A DNA stretch of 64,000 bases from Oscillospiraceae bacterium (GCA_017545185.1 JAFWQJ010000010.1:1-64000); one strand, 5' to 3'; shown: positions 53,728 through 62,891, counted from the stretch's first letter. Program-made: numbers and translations. Notes: generated from the sequence alone by a model not told the origin.

Positions 53728-54261
53728 ATGCTCGGATCCGACTACAGAGAACTGATCGTTCCCAAAAATGACAACATGCTGCAGCGCGCCGCGATCCTGA
53801 TCGGCGGTGCCGTTCTGACGGGTGCCTGCGCGGTCTTTGCGCTTGTGACAGGCCGTCCGCTGCTGCTCATCCCGGCGGCGGCACTCGGCTTCGGCACATG
53901 GTATCTGCACTTTCTCAACCGGATCGAATACGAATATATCATCTCCGGCGACGAGCTGAGCGTCACCAAGATCCTCGGCGAGAGCAAGCGCAAGCCCATG
54001 CTGACCGTCTCCGTCAGAAAATTCACCGCATTCAAACCGATGCGCGATGCGGAGCCCACCGGCTCCGGTCAGACGATCGTGCTCGCCTGCACCGCACAGG
54101 ACGATACCGCCTTCTGTGCGGACTTTGACCACGATCAGTACGGGCAGACCCGGCTGATCTGGACGCCGAATGACGACATCCTGCTCTATCTGACCAAGCA
54201 GCTCCCGCGCAATCTCGGCTTCCGCTGGGAGGCGAAGCAGAACAGTGATCCGAACGAATAA
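53728..54261 (+). CDS. Small membrane protein, DUF6106-like
   Basis: A 177-residue protein with two membrane helices (about 18-60) and a cytoplasmic C-terminal domain. It resembles proteins listed as DUF6106 in Clostridia, from memory of the MLGSDYRELIVPKND start and the EYEYIISGDELSVTKI segment. Function unknown. AAAAGGA precedes the ATG. It follows the GGDEF gene by 23 bp. Confidence 0.7.
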   Translation: MLGSDYRELIVPKNDNMLQRAAILIGGAVLTGACAVFALVTGRPLLLIPAAALGFGTWYLHFLNRIEYEYIISGDELSVTKILGESKRKPMLTVSVRKFTAFKPMRDAEPTGSGQTIVLACTAQDDTAFCADFDHDQYGQTRLIWTPNDDILLYLTKQLPRNLGFRWEAKQNSDPNE

Positions 54262-54291
54262 GCACTTCTGATATCCGGAGGTTTCATTCTT

Positions 54292-55812
54292 ATGCGTCTT
54301 GTAACTCCTCTCGAAATGATGAAGCTGGAGGATCTCACGAATCAGTCCGGCGTCAGTTATGATTCCATGATGGATCAGGCGGGCAGCGGGCTTGCCGTGC
54401 ATATCGCACGCGCAGCACTGGAACACAGCAAGACCGATCTCCTGTTCCTCTGCGGCAACGGCAACAATGCCGGCGACTGCTTCGTCGCTGCTGCAAAGCT
54501 CGCAAAGCAGTTCAATGTCACGGTCTGCATGACCGCAGGCATCCCCAAGACCCGCACAGCCTATACCAAATACCGGCAGCTCAAAAACATCCCGATCCTC
54601 AGTACGCAGGACGAGATCCGCGAAGCGGTGCGCAGTGCATCCGTCATCATCGACGGCGTTTTCGGCATCGGCTTCCGCGGGGAGCTTCCGCCGTTTATCC
54701 GCGAGCTGTCCGGCATCATCACCGAAGCGCAGGACAAGCTCTGCATCGCAGTCGATATCCCGAGCGGCGGCAGCGGCCTGAACGGCACCGTCGCGGAGGG
54801 CACGCTGCACTGCACGATGACCGTCACCTTCGGTGCAGCGAAAACCGGCATGTTCATCCCGCCGCTTTCGGAATACTGCGGTGCGGTCTACATGGTTGAG
54901 ATCGGCATCCCGGAGGATGCATTCGCACAGCTTGCCTATCCGGTCAATCATCTCGCGGATCCGGATATCCGCGCGCTGCTGCCTGCCCGCCCGATGAACG
55001 CGCATAAGGGCATGTTCGGGACGCTGCTGACCGTCGCAGGCTGCCGCAATATGCCGGGTGCCGCAATGCTTGCCGTACAGGCGGCGCTCCGGACGGGCGT
55101 CGGACTGAGCATTCTGGCATCGGAGGAGGGCGTCTGCCGGATGCTGGTGAGCCAGTCGCCGGAATCCATGATGCTCCCGCTGCCGACGGATAATGCCGGC
55201 AAGCTGACCGCACAGTCTGTCCCGGCGCTCCTCGATCACGCAAAGAACGCAAGTGCCGTGCTGATCGGCTGCGGTCTCGGACTGAACGACGGCATCCGGA
55301 AGCTCGTCGCAGAATTGCTGGCGCAGATCACCTGCCCGGTCATTTTGGACGCAGACGGTCTAAATGCAGTCGCTTCCGGCATAGATATATTACGCAAGGC
55401 AAAGGCGCCCGTCATCCTGACGCCGCATCCCGGCGAAATGGCGCGCCTGATGCGCTGCTCCGTTTCGGATATCCAGAAAGACCGCATCAGCGCTGCGAAG
55501 AAGCTCGCCGCGCGCTTTCCGAATACGGTCGTTGTCCTGAAGGGCTCCGGTACGGTCATCGCGACGGCAGAGCACGCCTCTGTCAATACGACGGGCAACT
55601 CCGGCATGAGCAAGGGCGGCAGCGGCGATGTGCTCGCGGGCATCATCGCGGGACTGGCCGCACAGCATATCCCGCCGGAGGATGCGGCAAAGATCGGCGT
55701 CTATCTGCACGGACTTGCAGGCGACTGCGCCGCAGCAGAATTTTCGCGCCGCGGTATGCTGCCGAGCGATATCATCCGGCAGCTCCCGCTGCTGTTCGGA
55801 GAATACGAATAA
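54292..55812 (+). CDS. nnr: Bifunctional NAD(P)HX epimerase and ADP/ATP-dependent dehydratase
   Basis: Repairs hydrated NAD(P)H. The 506-residue fusion has the N-terminal epimerase (NnrE/YjeF-N, about 1-215; LFLCGNGNNAGDCFVAA) and the C-terminal dehydratase (NnrD/CARKD, about 225-506). The dehydratase has NAHKGMFGTLLTVAG, LTPHPGEMARL and the NSGMSKGGSGDVLAGI nucleotide-binding motif. CGGAGG precedes the ATG. In a rightward unit after a DUF6106-like gene. Confidence 0.95.
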   Translation: MRLVTPLEMMKLEDLTNQSGVSYDSMMDQAGSGLAVHIARAALEHSKTDLLFLCGNGNNAGDCFVAAAKLAKQFNVTVCMTAGIPKTRTAYTKYRQLKNIPILSTQDEIREAVRSASVIIDGVFGIGFRGELPPFIRELSGIITEAQDKLCIAVDIPSGGSGLNGTVAEGTLHCTMTVTFGAAKTGMFIPPLSEYCGAVYMVEIGIPEDAFAQLAYPVNHLADPDIRALLPARPMNAHKGMFGTLLTVAGCRNMPGAAMLAVQAALRTGVGLSILASEEGVCRMLVSQSPESMMLPLPTDNAGKLTAQSVPALLDHAKNASAVLIGCGLGLNDGIRKLVAELLAQITCPVILDADGLNAVASGIDILRKAKAPVILTPHPGEMARLMRCSVSDIQKDRISAAKKLAARFPNTVVVLKGSGTVIATAEHASVNTTGNSGMSKGGSGDVLAGIIAGLAAQHIPPEDAAKIGVYLHGLAGDCAAAEFSRRGMLPSDIIRQLPLLFGEYE

Positions 55813-55881
55813 ACAGGAACAGGGCGTTCCCCTGAAGATACAAGGTCGTTGAAAGCAAAATCTTGAACGGAGGCTGCTGAT

Positions 55882-56496
55882 ATGAGACCGATGTATATTC
55901 CGGGGAGCGCCCTGATTTTTTCCGTACCTGCTTGTTTTTTGCTGTGCGGCTGTACAGCAGGGCAGAAAACCGCCGATTTTGCGCCGAAGCTGGACGGCGC
56001 CTATACCGCGGAGGCGGAGCTCGAATACGGCGGAGGACAGACCGCCGCAATGAGCGTGACGCGGTACGGCAAAGCGCAGTGGGAGGCGGCGTTTACCGCG
56101 CCGGCCTCGCTGGAGGGCGTTGTGCTGCAGTTCGACGGCAATGCCGTGACCGCCAGCTATAAGGGGCTGCAGTTCTCGGTGCCGAAATCCGCACTGCCCG
56201 CGAAAAATATGCTGGTGCTGGCGACCGATGCGCTGGATCTTGCAGCGGAGACAGTGCCGCTCCCCTGCACCGAGCAGAGCGACGGCACATGGCGCTATGC
56301 CGGCGAGAGCGAAGCAGGAGGCTGCACCGTGACCTTTTCCGCAGACGGCGAACCGCGCTCCGTGGAGATGCCCGCGCAGCCGTTCACGCTGCGGTTCAGC
56401 AGCTATACGGTCATTGCGCCGGAGGTCACCGGTACTGCGGAAACGTCCGCCTCAGCAGAAGCTGCATCCGCACCGGAAACAACCGTTACAGCATAA
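55882..56496 (+). CDS. Lipoprotein of unknown function
   Basis: A 204-residue exported lipoprotein (lipobox LLCGC, Cys about residue 22). The mature chain (about 25-175) is beta-rich and resembles LolA/LppX-type lipid-binding folds in general pattern only. An Ala/Thr/Ser-rich tail ends the protein. ACGGAGG precedes the ATG. It is the last gene of the GGDEF-nnr unit and shares a terminator with the GH9 gene. Confidence 0.75.
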   Translation: MRPMYIPGSALIFSVPACFLLCGCTAGQKTADFAPKLDGAYTAEAELEYGGGQTAAMSVTRYGKAQWEAAFTAPASLEGVVLQFDGNAVTASYKGLQFSVPKSALPAKNMLVLATDALDLAAETVPLPCTEQSDGTWRYAGESEAGGCTVTFSADGEPRSVEMPAQPFTLRFSSYTVIAPEVTGTAETSASAEAASAPETTVTA

Positions 56497-56534
56497 AAAA
56501 AGCCGGTCTCCGCTTGGGAGATCGGCTTTTCGTA
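56495..56534. terminator. Bidirectional terminator between the lipoprotein and GH9 genes
   Basis: AGCCGGTCTCC (56501-56511) pairs with GGGAGATCGGCT (56516-56527), A-run upstream and T-run downstream. It serves both converging genes. Confidence 0.83.
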
Positions 56535-56563
56535 TTGCGCTCAGTTACGCTTCTGCGTTGAGA

Positions 56564-59500
56564 TTACACTCTCGGCAGCGAGCTCAGCGGGCAGTCATTT
56601 GCAGTGACGATCTTTGCGATCAGCATGAGGATTGCAGACAGGTCGTCAGCATCCAGGCTGCCGCTGATGACGTTTGCATTCACCTTGCCCTGTGCCGTAA
56701 TGTTCGCCGAATTATCCGAAACAAGATACTTAGCAAGCAGAACAGCATCGGAAACATCCACTTTGCCAGAGCAGTCTGCATCGCCCCACGTGGCTGCGGT
56801 CGGCGGATCAGTCTCCTGCTGCTTGGTGGTGGTGACGGGAGCCTCAGTGGTGGTTACAGGCGGATCAGTCGTAACGACTTCATCAGAACCTGCTGCCTTG
56901 TCCTGCAGGAACGCTGCGATCCATGCGAGCGGAGCATTCCAGTTGATGGTAACCTCGTTGGTAGACCATGCCTCGATGGAGTCAACGAAGCATCTCTGAG
57001 ACGGGTTATCAGCCTTGCCCGGAACGAAGCCCAGTGCACGGACGTACGGATCCTGGAGGCCTGCGTTCGGACCGCCGGACAGAACGCCGTCCGGAGCCAT
57101 CGGCAGGGTGTCATCCAGCTCATAGGACCAATATCTGTGGTGCGGATTCTGCTCCTTGTACTCACCGTAACCGGTGATGTAGGAGAAGGACAGCGGGTTG
57201 CGGCCGAGCAGGTAGTCCATACCGGTCAGAACGCCGTCCATGTACTTGCCGTCGCCGGTCTGATCGTATGCATACGCCATAACGATCAGGTTGTTGATGA
57301 CCATGGAGTTGGAGCCCCACTCATAACCGTTGATCTCGATGCTCGGATCGAGGTTGTTCGGGTCATTGTAGCCGCCGCCGTCATACTTGTACGGGATACC
57401 GTAGCCCTGCTTCGCCTCTTCATCCATGTACTCCTTGGAAGCATCGAGGATGGACTTCTCCAGAGTAGACTTCTGGTCAGCAGTCAGCAGATCCTTGTGG
57501 AGTGCCAGTGCGAGGGAACCTGCGGAAGCAGTGTTGCCCCAGTTGAACGTGGTGAAGGAACCTTCGCCGGAAGCGTTCTCACCGCCGGTGATTCTGGTGG
57601 TAACCTTGAATGCGTTTTTGTAATCGGACAGATCGCTCAGGTAGGTATCAGCAGAGGAATCGCCCATTTCCTTCGCGGTGATGAACAGCTCGCATGCTGC
57701 CCAGTAGAAGTCATCGTGAACCTCGTTATCACCGTAAGGTCCGCCGCCCTTTGCCTGCCACATCGGAGCATACAGCGACTTCTCGTTGATTTCCTCCTTC
57801 GGGCACTTGCACTTCAGGGTCGGATGCGTGGTCTCAGACAGGTCAGCCTCATAGAAGTGCTCCTGTGCTGCAGCGTAAGCCTTCTTTGCCTCTTCGAGGT
57901 AGGTCTTTGCCTTGGTAGAGTTGTACGGCTCGAGCAGACGAGCTGCCTGTGCCGCGCATGCTGCGTAGTTCAGCGTTGCAGCGAATGTAGGCGGCTTGAC
58001 GATACGGGTGGTTTCCCACTCTTCTTCGTAGTTCCACGGTCTGGTTGCAAGGCCGGTCCACTTGTGGTCATGCAGCTTGTGATAGACCATGCCGCCTGCC
58101 TTGGAGCCCCATGTCGGCTCGCTGGAGTCAACGACCATTTCGCTCATGAAGTCGATCTCGTACATGCACTCGTCGATGATGTCCGGGATATCGTTGCCGG
58201 TTTCCGGAATCACAACAGTGCCGGAGCCGTCAGCAAACTTCTTCTTGCCGTCCTCGGTCTTGATTGCGCGCTCATACATGTTGAGCAGCGTCCAGACAGA
58301 GATACCGCCGTTAACAACGTACTTACCGTGGTCACCAGCGTCATACCAGCCGCCGGAAGCGGTGATATCGGAGGAACGGTAGGTACCGGTTGCCTCTTCC
58401 TTGCTGGAATACTCGTTCTTCCATTCCTTCTGGACAGCAGCCTTATCAGTCTTGTGGCCGCCCTTGTGCGCCAGCGTCTCCTTGTTGCCGGAGGTGATGT
58501 ACTTCTCCTCAATGTCCAAACCGGAACGGTTCTGGTAGAAGTAGTTGATCGCATTGGTCAGCATATCGTGCGTGGAATCAGAATAGATGTTATCGCCGAT
58601 ATTGAACTCAAAGGATCTCCAGTCCTTGCCCTTGATGCGCAGATAGTATCTGCCCGGGGTCTGGAACTCGGTAAAGTCGATGATCGCGACATTATCCTTG
58701 GAATCCGGGTCGCTCTTCACAGAGCCGGTCTTGCCGGTGTAAACGACATCGCCGCCGGAAGCGGAAACGAGCTCGAAGTCGTAGGAGCCGCTCAGGCTGA
58801 TGCTCTCCGGAGCAACATCGCCGTGATAGATGATATCGCCGGCGTTGTCACCGAGCGTTGCGATCTTCTCGCGCTTGGTGTAGTAACCGATCTGGTTGAC
58901 GGAGATGTAGTTGTTCTCCAGGCCGCTGTAGAAACGGTTGACAGCACCGTAGGGGAGACCCTCCGGAACACCGGGGCCGTCCTGGTCAATGATGTGCATC
59001 TCATCGAACCAGATCTCGTCGCCGTCCTGTGCGTTGCCCTTCTCGCCGTCTGCATAGTGGAATGCCCACTCTTTTGCCTTCAGATTCTCGGTGCACTCGA
59101 AAGTACCCTCAAAGGTCTTCCACTCGGTGCTCAGCTCGACCGGTTCGCCCCAGCCCTGGCCGCCGCCGCCCATGTGCGGACCCTGGACAAAGCCTTCCTT
59201 CTTCAGATCGAAGTACTCGTTGTAAGGTTCACCGGTATCACCGATCTTGGAGTTGATCTTCAGGCCGTTTCTGCTTGCCTTTGCCTTGAAGCTGACCTTG
59301 TAGGTATGGCCCGCCTCAAAGTCCAGCTTTCTGTGGCGGAACTGCAGATCCCACTGTGCCTTGTCGCCGCCCTTTGCGGTAATGATCTTGACATGGAAAG
59401 CGCCGCCCTCGATCGCGAAGTCCTGCTTTGCGGGGCTGGACTCACAGGTGTGCCACGGCAGTGCCTTGTGGTCGAAGTCAGATTCGCCGCACATTTCACC

Positions 59501-59608
59501 TTTACCATGTTCAGCAGATGCGGTGATCGGCATCATCTGAGCTGCCATCGGTGCGACCGTTGCAACAGCCAGAAGTGCTGCAAGGATCCGTTTTGAACTC
59601 TTGTGCAT
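56564..59608 (-). CDS. Secreted GH9 endoglucanase (cellulase) with CBM and dockerin
   Basis: A 1014-residue exported cellulase. Domains: signal peptide (1-32), a CBM4-like carbohydrate-binding module (about 35-210), an Ig-like CelD_N domain (about 235-335), the GH9 catalytic (alpha/alpha)6 barrel (about 345-925), a Thr/Pro linker and a dockerin (about 960-1010). Catalytic features are GGWYDAGDHGKYVVNG (paired Asp), PHHRYWSYE (His) and EAWSTNEVTINWNAPL (acid Glu). The dockerin's second loop lacks the usual Asp ligands. GGGAGGG precedes the ATG. The upstream region carries a promoter and a 32-bp palindrome. Confidence 0.95.
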   Translation of the reverse strand: MHKSSKRILAALLAVATVAPMAAQMMPITASAEHGKGEMCGESDFDHKALPWHTCESSPAKQDFAIEGGAFHVKIITAKGGDKAQWDLQFRHRKLDFEAGHTYKVSFKAKASRNGLKINSKIGDTGEPYNEYFDLKKEGFVQGPHMGGGGQGWGEPVELSTEWKTFEGTFECTENLKAKEWAFHYADGEKGNAQDGDEIWFDEMHIIDQDGPGVPEGLPYGAVNRFYSGLENNYISVNQIGYYTKREKIATLGDNAGDIIYHGDVAPESISLSGSYDFELVSASGGDVVYTGKTGSVKSDPDSKDNVAIIDFTEFQTPGRYYLRIKGKDWRSFEFNIGDNIYSDSTHDMLTNAINYFYQNRSGLDIEEKYITSGNKETLAHKGGHKTDKAAVQKEWKNEYSSKEEATGTYRSSDITASGGWYDAGDHGKYVVNGGISVWTLLNMYERAIKTEDGKKKFADGSGTVVIPETGNDIPDIIDECMYEIDFMSEMVVDSSEPTWGSKAGGMVYHKLHDHKWTGLATRPWNYEEEWETTRIVKPPTFAATLNYAACAAQAARLLEPYNSTKAKTYLEEAKKAYAAAQEHFYEADLSETTHPTLKCKCPKEEINEKSLYAPMWQAKGGGPYGDNEVHDDFYWAACELFITAKEMGDSSADTYLSDLSDYKNAFKVTTRITGGENASGEGSFTTFNWGNTASAGSLALALHKDLLTADQKSTLEKSILDASKEYMDEEAKQGYGIPYKYDGGGYNDPNNLDPSIEINGYEWGSNSMVINNLIVMAYAYDQTGDGKYMDGVLTGMDYLLGRNPLSFSYITGYGEYKEQNPHHRYWSYELDDTLPMAPDGVLSGGPNAGLQDPYVRALGFVPGKADNPSQRCFVDSIEAWSTNEVTINWNAPLAWIAAFLQDKAAGSDEVVTTDPPVTTTEAPVTTTKQQETDPPTAATWGDADCSGKVDVSDAVLLAKYLVSDNSANITAQGKVNANVISGSLDADDLSAILMLIAKIVTANDCPLSSLPRV

Positions 59609-59809
59609 TAAAAAAACCCTCCCGTTTTTATTTGGTGTGCCCCCGGATGCGGTACTGGCGTCCGGAGACCGCGCAGTTTACAGAATGCACAGCACAGCAA
59701 TCGGCGCCGTTTCTTTCCGGTTCCCCTTGCTGCCCCCGTGCAGCGAGAAAGGCGTTCCGGAGAGATTCCGGTGCTTTTGCCATGTTTATACAAACTGTAA
59801 ATTCCATCT

Positions 59810-59841
59810 GAGAAATTCCGCGATGCATTGCGCAATTTCTC
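59810..59841. promoter_or_regulatory. 32-bp palindrome next to the GH9 transcription start (candidate operator)
   Basis: GAGAAATTCCGCGATG followed by CATTGCGCAATTTCTC reads almost identically on both strands (28 of 32 positions symmetric), centred on ATGCAT. It begins a few bases downstream of the GH9 promoter's -10 box, where a repressor would block transcription. A hairpin in the mRNA leader is the alternative. Confidence 0.6.
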
Positions 59842-59850
59842 ACTGCTTAC

Positions 59851-59879
59851 ATTATAATACAAAGTTCATTTCTTGTAAA
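59851..59879 (-). promoter_or_regulatory. Promoter of the GH9 cellulase gene
   Basis: On the minus strand, TTTACA (59879-59874) and TATAAT (59856-59851) have a 17-bp spacer. Confidence 0.72.
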
Positions 59880-60118
59880 GGGGTTTTTGAAACTTTGGCA
59901 GAACTGTATAAACCGGCTGCGAATTTTTGTGAATAACTGCCAAATTTCAGTGGTGCTGTTTTTGCGGTCACGAAAGGGCATTCTGTTCCGGAATCGCAAT
60001 AATTGAACGTAGAATCATTCCGGAATAATACAGGATGTTTTCAATGATTGTCAATTCCGCACAGAAATCGTTGTATTTTGCAGTTTTTTTGTACCTCTTT
60101 CCGAATCTTTCCAAGCGC
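59880..60118. other. Intergenic control region between the GH9 and symporter promoters
   Basis: There is no credible gene. Inverted repeats are TTTGGCAG (59894-59901) with CTGCCAAA (59937-59944), and two copies of the palindrome TTCCGGAA at 59986-59993 and 60018-60025, 32 bp apart (about three helical turns). These could be operators. Confidence 0.4.
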
Positions 60119-60147
60119 TTGACATTCAGAGGGAAATATGCTATAAT
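60119..60147 (+). promoter_or_regulatory. Promoter of the sodium:solute symporter gene
   Basis: TTGACA (60119-60124) and TATAAT (60142-60147) are perfect consensus with a 17-bp spacer. The 5' leader is about 95 nt. The -35 box is adjacent to a CAAGCGCTTG palindrome. Confidence 0.8.
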
Positions 60148-60246
60148 TACTTTGTCGCGTTAAAGCTGTAGTGTCTAAAAGCTATAAAGCGGTAAAGTGC
60201 GCGGCAATTCCCCTGCTATACTATAATATATTCGGGAGGCATTTTT

Positions 60247-61833
60247 ATGTCGGCATCACAGATCATCACACTGATCGTTGTCGTGGTTTACGCCGCGGTC
60301 ATGGTCTCGATCGGCGTGATCACCTCAAAGAAGACCAAAAGCGTCAATGACTTCGTGTTCGGCGGCAACAAGATCGGTCCGTGGATGACCGCGTTTGCAT
60401 TCGGCACGGCGTATTTCTCCGCGGTCGTGTTCATCGGCTACGCCGGCCAGTTCGGCTGGGGCTACGGCATCTCGGCCGCATGGATCGGCGTGGGCAATGC
60501 GCTGATCGGCGCGACGCTCGCATGGGCGGTGCTCGGACGCCGCACCCGTCTGATGACCAAGCATCTCGACGCCAAGACCATGCCGGACTTCTTCATGAAG
60601 CGCTACGGCAGCTCCCCGCTCAAAACGGCGGCGGCGATCATCGTGTTCCTGTTCATGATCCCGTATACCGCTTCGGTCTACAACGGCCTTTCCAGACTGT
60701 TCGCAATGGCGTTCAATCTGACCTCCCCGAATGCATATCAGTACGTGATGATCGCAATGGCGCTCCTGAGCGCGATCTACGTCGTGCTCGGCGGCTATTC
60801 CGCAACGGCGGTCAACGACTTCATTCAGGGCATGATCATGCTGGTCGGCATCTCGGCCGTCGTCATCTGCATCCTGAATTACAACGGCGGCTTCTCCGCA
60901 TCCGTTGACATGCTGAAAACGATCACCGCTGTCCCGGACGGCAATCTCGCATCGGCCTTTGGTCCTGACCCGATCAACCTGTTCGGCGTTGTCGTGCTGA
61001 CCTCGCTCGGTACATGGGGTCTGCCGCAGATGACCCACAAATTCTACGCGATCCGCGACGAAAAGGATATCAAGCGCGGCCTGATCATTTCGACGATCTT
61101 CTGCCTGATTGTTTCCGGCGGCTGCTATCTGCTCGGCGGCTTCACCCGTCTGTTCAATACGACCGAGGCCGGTGAGGGCGTCGGCACGAACATGATCCAG
61201 AAGCTCTCGAACGGCAAGCTGGAATTTGACGCAATGGTCCCGAACATGCTCCAGACGGCGCTGCCGCCGCTGCTGATCGGTCTGGTCGTCGTGCTGGTGC
61301 TGAGTGCCTCGCTCTCGACGCTCTCCGCACTGGTTCTGACCTCCTCCACCACACTGACGCATGACCTGATCCGTCCGGCATCCAAGGGCAAAATGGACGA
61401 CAAAAAGGAATTCATCACCATGCGCGTGCTGATCCTGTTCTTCCTGCTGCTCTCGGTCATCATCGCGATGAACAAGAACGCCGCGATCACCACGCTGATG
61501 AGCTATTCGTGGGGCGCGCTCTCCGGCTCGTTCCTCGGACCGTTCCTCTGGGGTCTGTTCAGCAAGAAAACGACCAAAACGGCAGTCTGGGTCAGCTTCG
61601 GCCTCGGCGTCATCTCGACGGTCGCGCACATGTGTATTTTCACGTTCTTCAAGGACAGCTTCGGCGGATTTATCAAGTGGGCTGCAAGCCTGCCGCTGAA
61701 CCTCGCCTCCCCGATCAATGCGGGCGCGCTGCTCATGATCCTGTCGATCGTGCTGGTTCCGGTGATCTCGATGTTCACCAAGCCCTGCGAAAAGGAAACA
61801 GTCGAAAACGCATTCGCAGCTTACAACAAATAA
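60247..61833 (+). CDS. Sodium:solute symporter (SSS family)
   Basis: A 528-residue integral membrane transporter with about 13 helices and the SSS-family pattern, including VNDFVFGGNKIGPWMTAFAFG near the start and GGYSATAVNDFIQGMIM near residue 185. These proteins import solutes such as amino acids, sugars or vitamins with sodium. The substrate is not evident; divergence from a cellulase gene makes a sugar or peptide product possible. GGGAGG precedes the ATG. Followed by terminator hairpins. Confidence 0.9.
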   Translation: MSASQIITLIVVVVYAAVMVSIGVITSKKTKSVNDFVFGGNKIGPWMTAFAFGTAYFSAVVFIGYAGQFGWGYGISAAWIGVGNALIGATLAWAVLGRRTRLMTKHLDAKTMPDFFMKRYGSSPLKTAAAIIVFLFMIPYTASVYNGLSRLFAMAFNLTSPNAYQYVMIAMALLSAIYVVLGGYSATAVNDFIQGMIMLVGISAVVICILNYNGGFSASVDMLKTITAVPDGNLASAFGPDPINLFGVVVLTSLGTWGLPQMTHKFYAIRDEKDIKRGLIISTIFCLIVSGGCYLLGGFTRLFNTTEAGEGVGTNMIQKLSNGKLEFDAMVPNMLQTALPPLLIGLVVVLVLSASLSTLSALVLTSSTTLTHDLIRPASKGKMDDKKEFITMRVLILFFLLLSVIIAMNKNAAITTLMSYSWGALSGSFLGPFLWGLFSKKTTKTAVWVSFGLGVISTVAHMCIFTFFKDSFGGFIKWAASLPLNLASPINAGALLMILSIVLVPVISMFTKPCEKETVENAFAAYNK

Positions 61834-62033
61834 GATTATGAAAGGCACCGGCTGAAAAACCGATGCCTTAATCTTTCGCCAGCCCGGCGGCGCGCGAAAA
61901 TTAAAGTTTCGGTCAAGCCTTTTCAAAGGCTTGCGGAGTCCAGAGGCAGAGCCTCTGGTCGCCCGCCGCAGCGGGCGAAATCCCCCAGCGTGCAAAGAGC
62001 TCCGCAAGGGGTGAATTGCCGCGCAGCGGCAAG

Positions 62034-62083
62034 AGGGGACGCCCTGCGATAGAGGGCGTCCCCTAAAGACCACTTTTTTTCTG
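62034..62083 (+). terminator. Strong hairpin with T tract downstream of the symporter gene
   Basis: AGGGGACGCCCT pairs with AGGGCGTCCCCT, followed by AAAGACCAC and seven T. Confidence 0.7.
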
Positions 62084-62086
62084 ACA

Positions 62087-62121
62087 AAACAAGGCACCGG
62101 CTGAATGACCGGTGCCTTTAT
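62087..62121 (-). terminator. Terminator of the XRE regulator gene
   Basis: AAGGCACCGG/CCGGTGCCTT stem; on the minus strand it is followed by GTTTTGTCAG and a run of A on the far side. It is close to the stop codon of the leftward gene. Confidence 0.65.
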
Positions 62122-62129
62122 TTTGCATA

Positions 62130-62891
62130 TCATCGTTTCTTATAAAGCAGCAGCTCGGGATCCGCAGCATTTTCGCCGTAGGTGCAGATCAGAATGAAAT
62201 CCGCATTTGCAAGGACGCCGAAGCATCTGCCGTTCTCCGCGCCCGCAAGCTGCGTGCCGAGATAGGTCGTATTGTCATCCAGAAAGCTTGCTTCGGAGCC
62301 ATTCGGCAGCGGATAGCGCAGATTGACAAAGCTGCCGACCAGCGCATTCAGATGCGTGACCTCCGGCATCCCGTCAATGTTCAGCGCATTGATCTCGCCG
62401 ATCAGCTGCGCCTTGAACGCCTCAAACGCGCCGCCGTCGCCGTGCTCCGCCTGATTTTTCCAGTAGTCAAGCTGCGGCAGCATCTCTTTCAGATAGGTAC
62501 GCACGGCATCCGCGGGGTGCTCGTCGCTTGCCATGTTTTTGACACAGACCTCGATCAGGTCGTCCATGTCGCTGTACATATGCTGCCCGTCCGCGTAGCA
62601 CCATTTGCAGTAATGCTCATTCATGGAGCCGTCCTTTTCGCGGCTGATGACCGCATCGTCCATCGGCATGCCGCAGCACTGACAGATCAGCTTCTGCGGG
62701 GAGCCGAGCAGCGTATTGATCGACACGCCGAACAGATCGGAAAGCAGCTTCAGCGTCTCGGTGTTCGGGACGGTCTCGCCGTTCTCCCAGCGGGAAACGG
62801 CCTGCCGCGTCACAAAGATTTTCTCGGCAAGCGCGTCCTGCGAAAGGCCGCTTTTGGTACGAAGTTCATAAAGGATCTCTTTTGTCTGCAT
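62130..62891 (-). CDS. XRE-family helix-turn-helix regulator with a zinc-ribbon effector region
   Basis: A 253-residue protein. The N-terminal HTH_3/Cro domain (about 4-58) shows QDALAEKIFVTRQAVSRWENG. A zinc-ribbon-like segment follows (CQCCGMPMDD... CKWCYADG, about 70-105), then a C-terminal region of about 135 residues with an unassigned alpha/beta pattern. It probably binds DNA and responds to a ligand or metal. The ATG at 62891 is preceded by AAGGAGGG; the longer frame to 62942 begins inside the promoter. Its target genes are unknown. Confidence 0.85.
   Translation of the reverse strand: MQTKEILYELRTKSGLSQDALAEKIFVTRQAVSRWENGETVPNTETLKLLSDLFGVSINTLLGSPQKLICQCCGMPMDDAVISREKDGSMNEHYCKWCYADGQHMYSDMDDLIEVCVKNMASDEHPADAVRTYLKEMLPQLDYWKNQAEHGDGGAFEAFKAQLIGEINALNIDGMPEVTHLNALVGSFVNLRYPLPNGSEASFLDDNTTYLGTQLAGAENGRCFGVLANADFILICTYGENAADPELLLYKKR

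Larger units (their letters stand above)
61834..62129. repeat. Hairpin-rich intergenic region with interspersed-repeat character
   Basis: At least six stems lie in series: GCACCGG/CCGATGC at 61842-61869, AAGCCTTTTCAAAGGCTT, CAGAGGCAGAGCCTCTG, GCCCGCCGCAGCGGGC, TTGCCGCGCAGCGGCAA and AGGGGACGCCCT/AGGGCGTCCCCT at 62034-62065. It ends with AAGGCACCGG/CCGGTGCCTT at 62092-62119. Blocks of this form are common intergenic repeats in ruminococcal-type genomes, from general memory. Confidence 0.6.

Noticed and set aside
56414..59596. 1060-codon plus-strand frame opposite the GH9 gene
   Set aside because: Antisense shadow; GH9 catalytic and dockerin motifs are on the minus strand.
60112..60126. CAAGCGCTTG considered as a CcpA (cre) site at the symporter promoter
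   Set aside because: Only the central AAGCGCTT agrees; the outer positions of the cre consensus do not.
60325..62133. 602-codon minus-strand open frame opposite the symporter gene
   Set aside because: Low-complexity shadow; part of it runs through intergenic hairpins.
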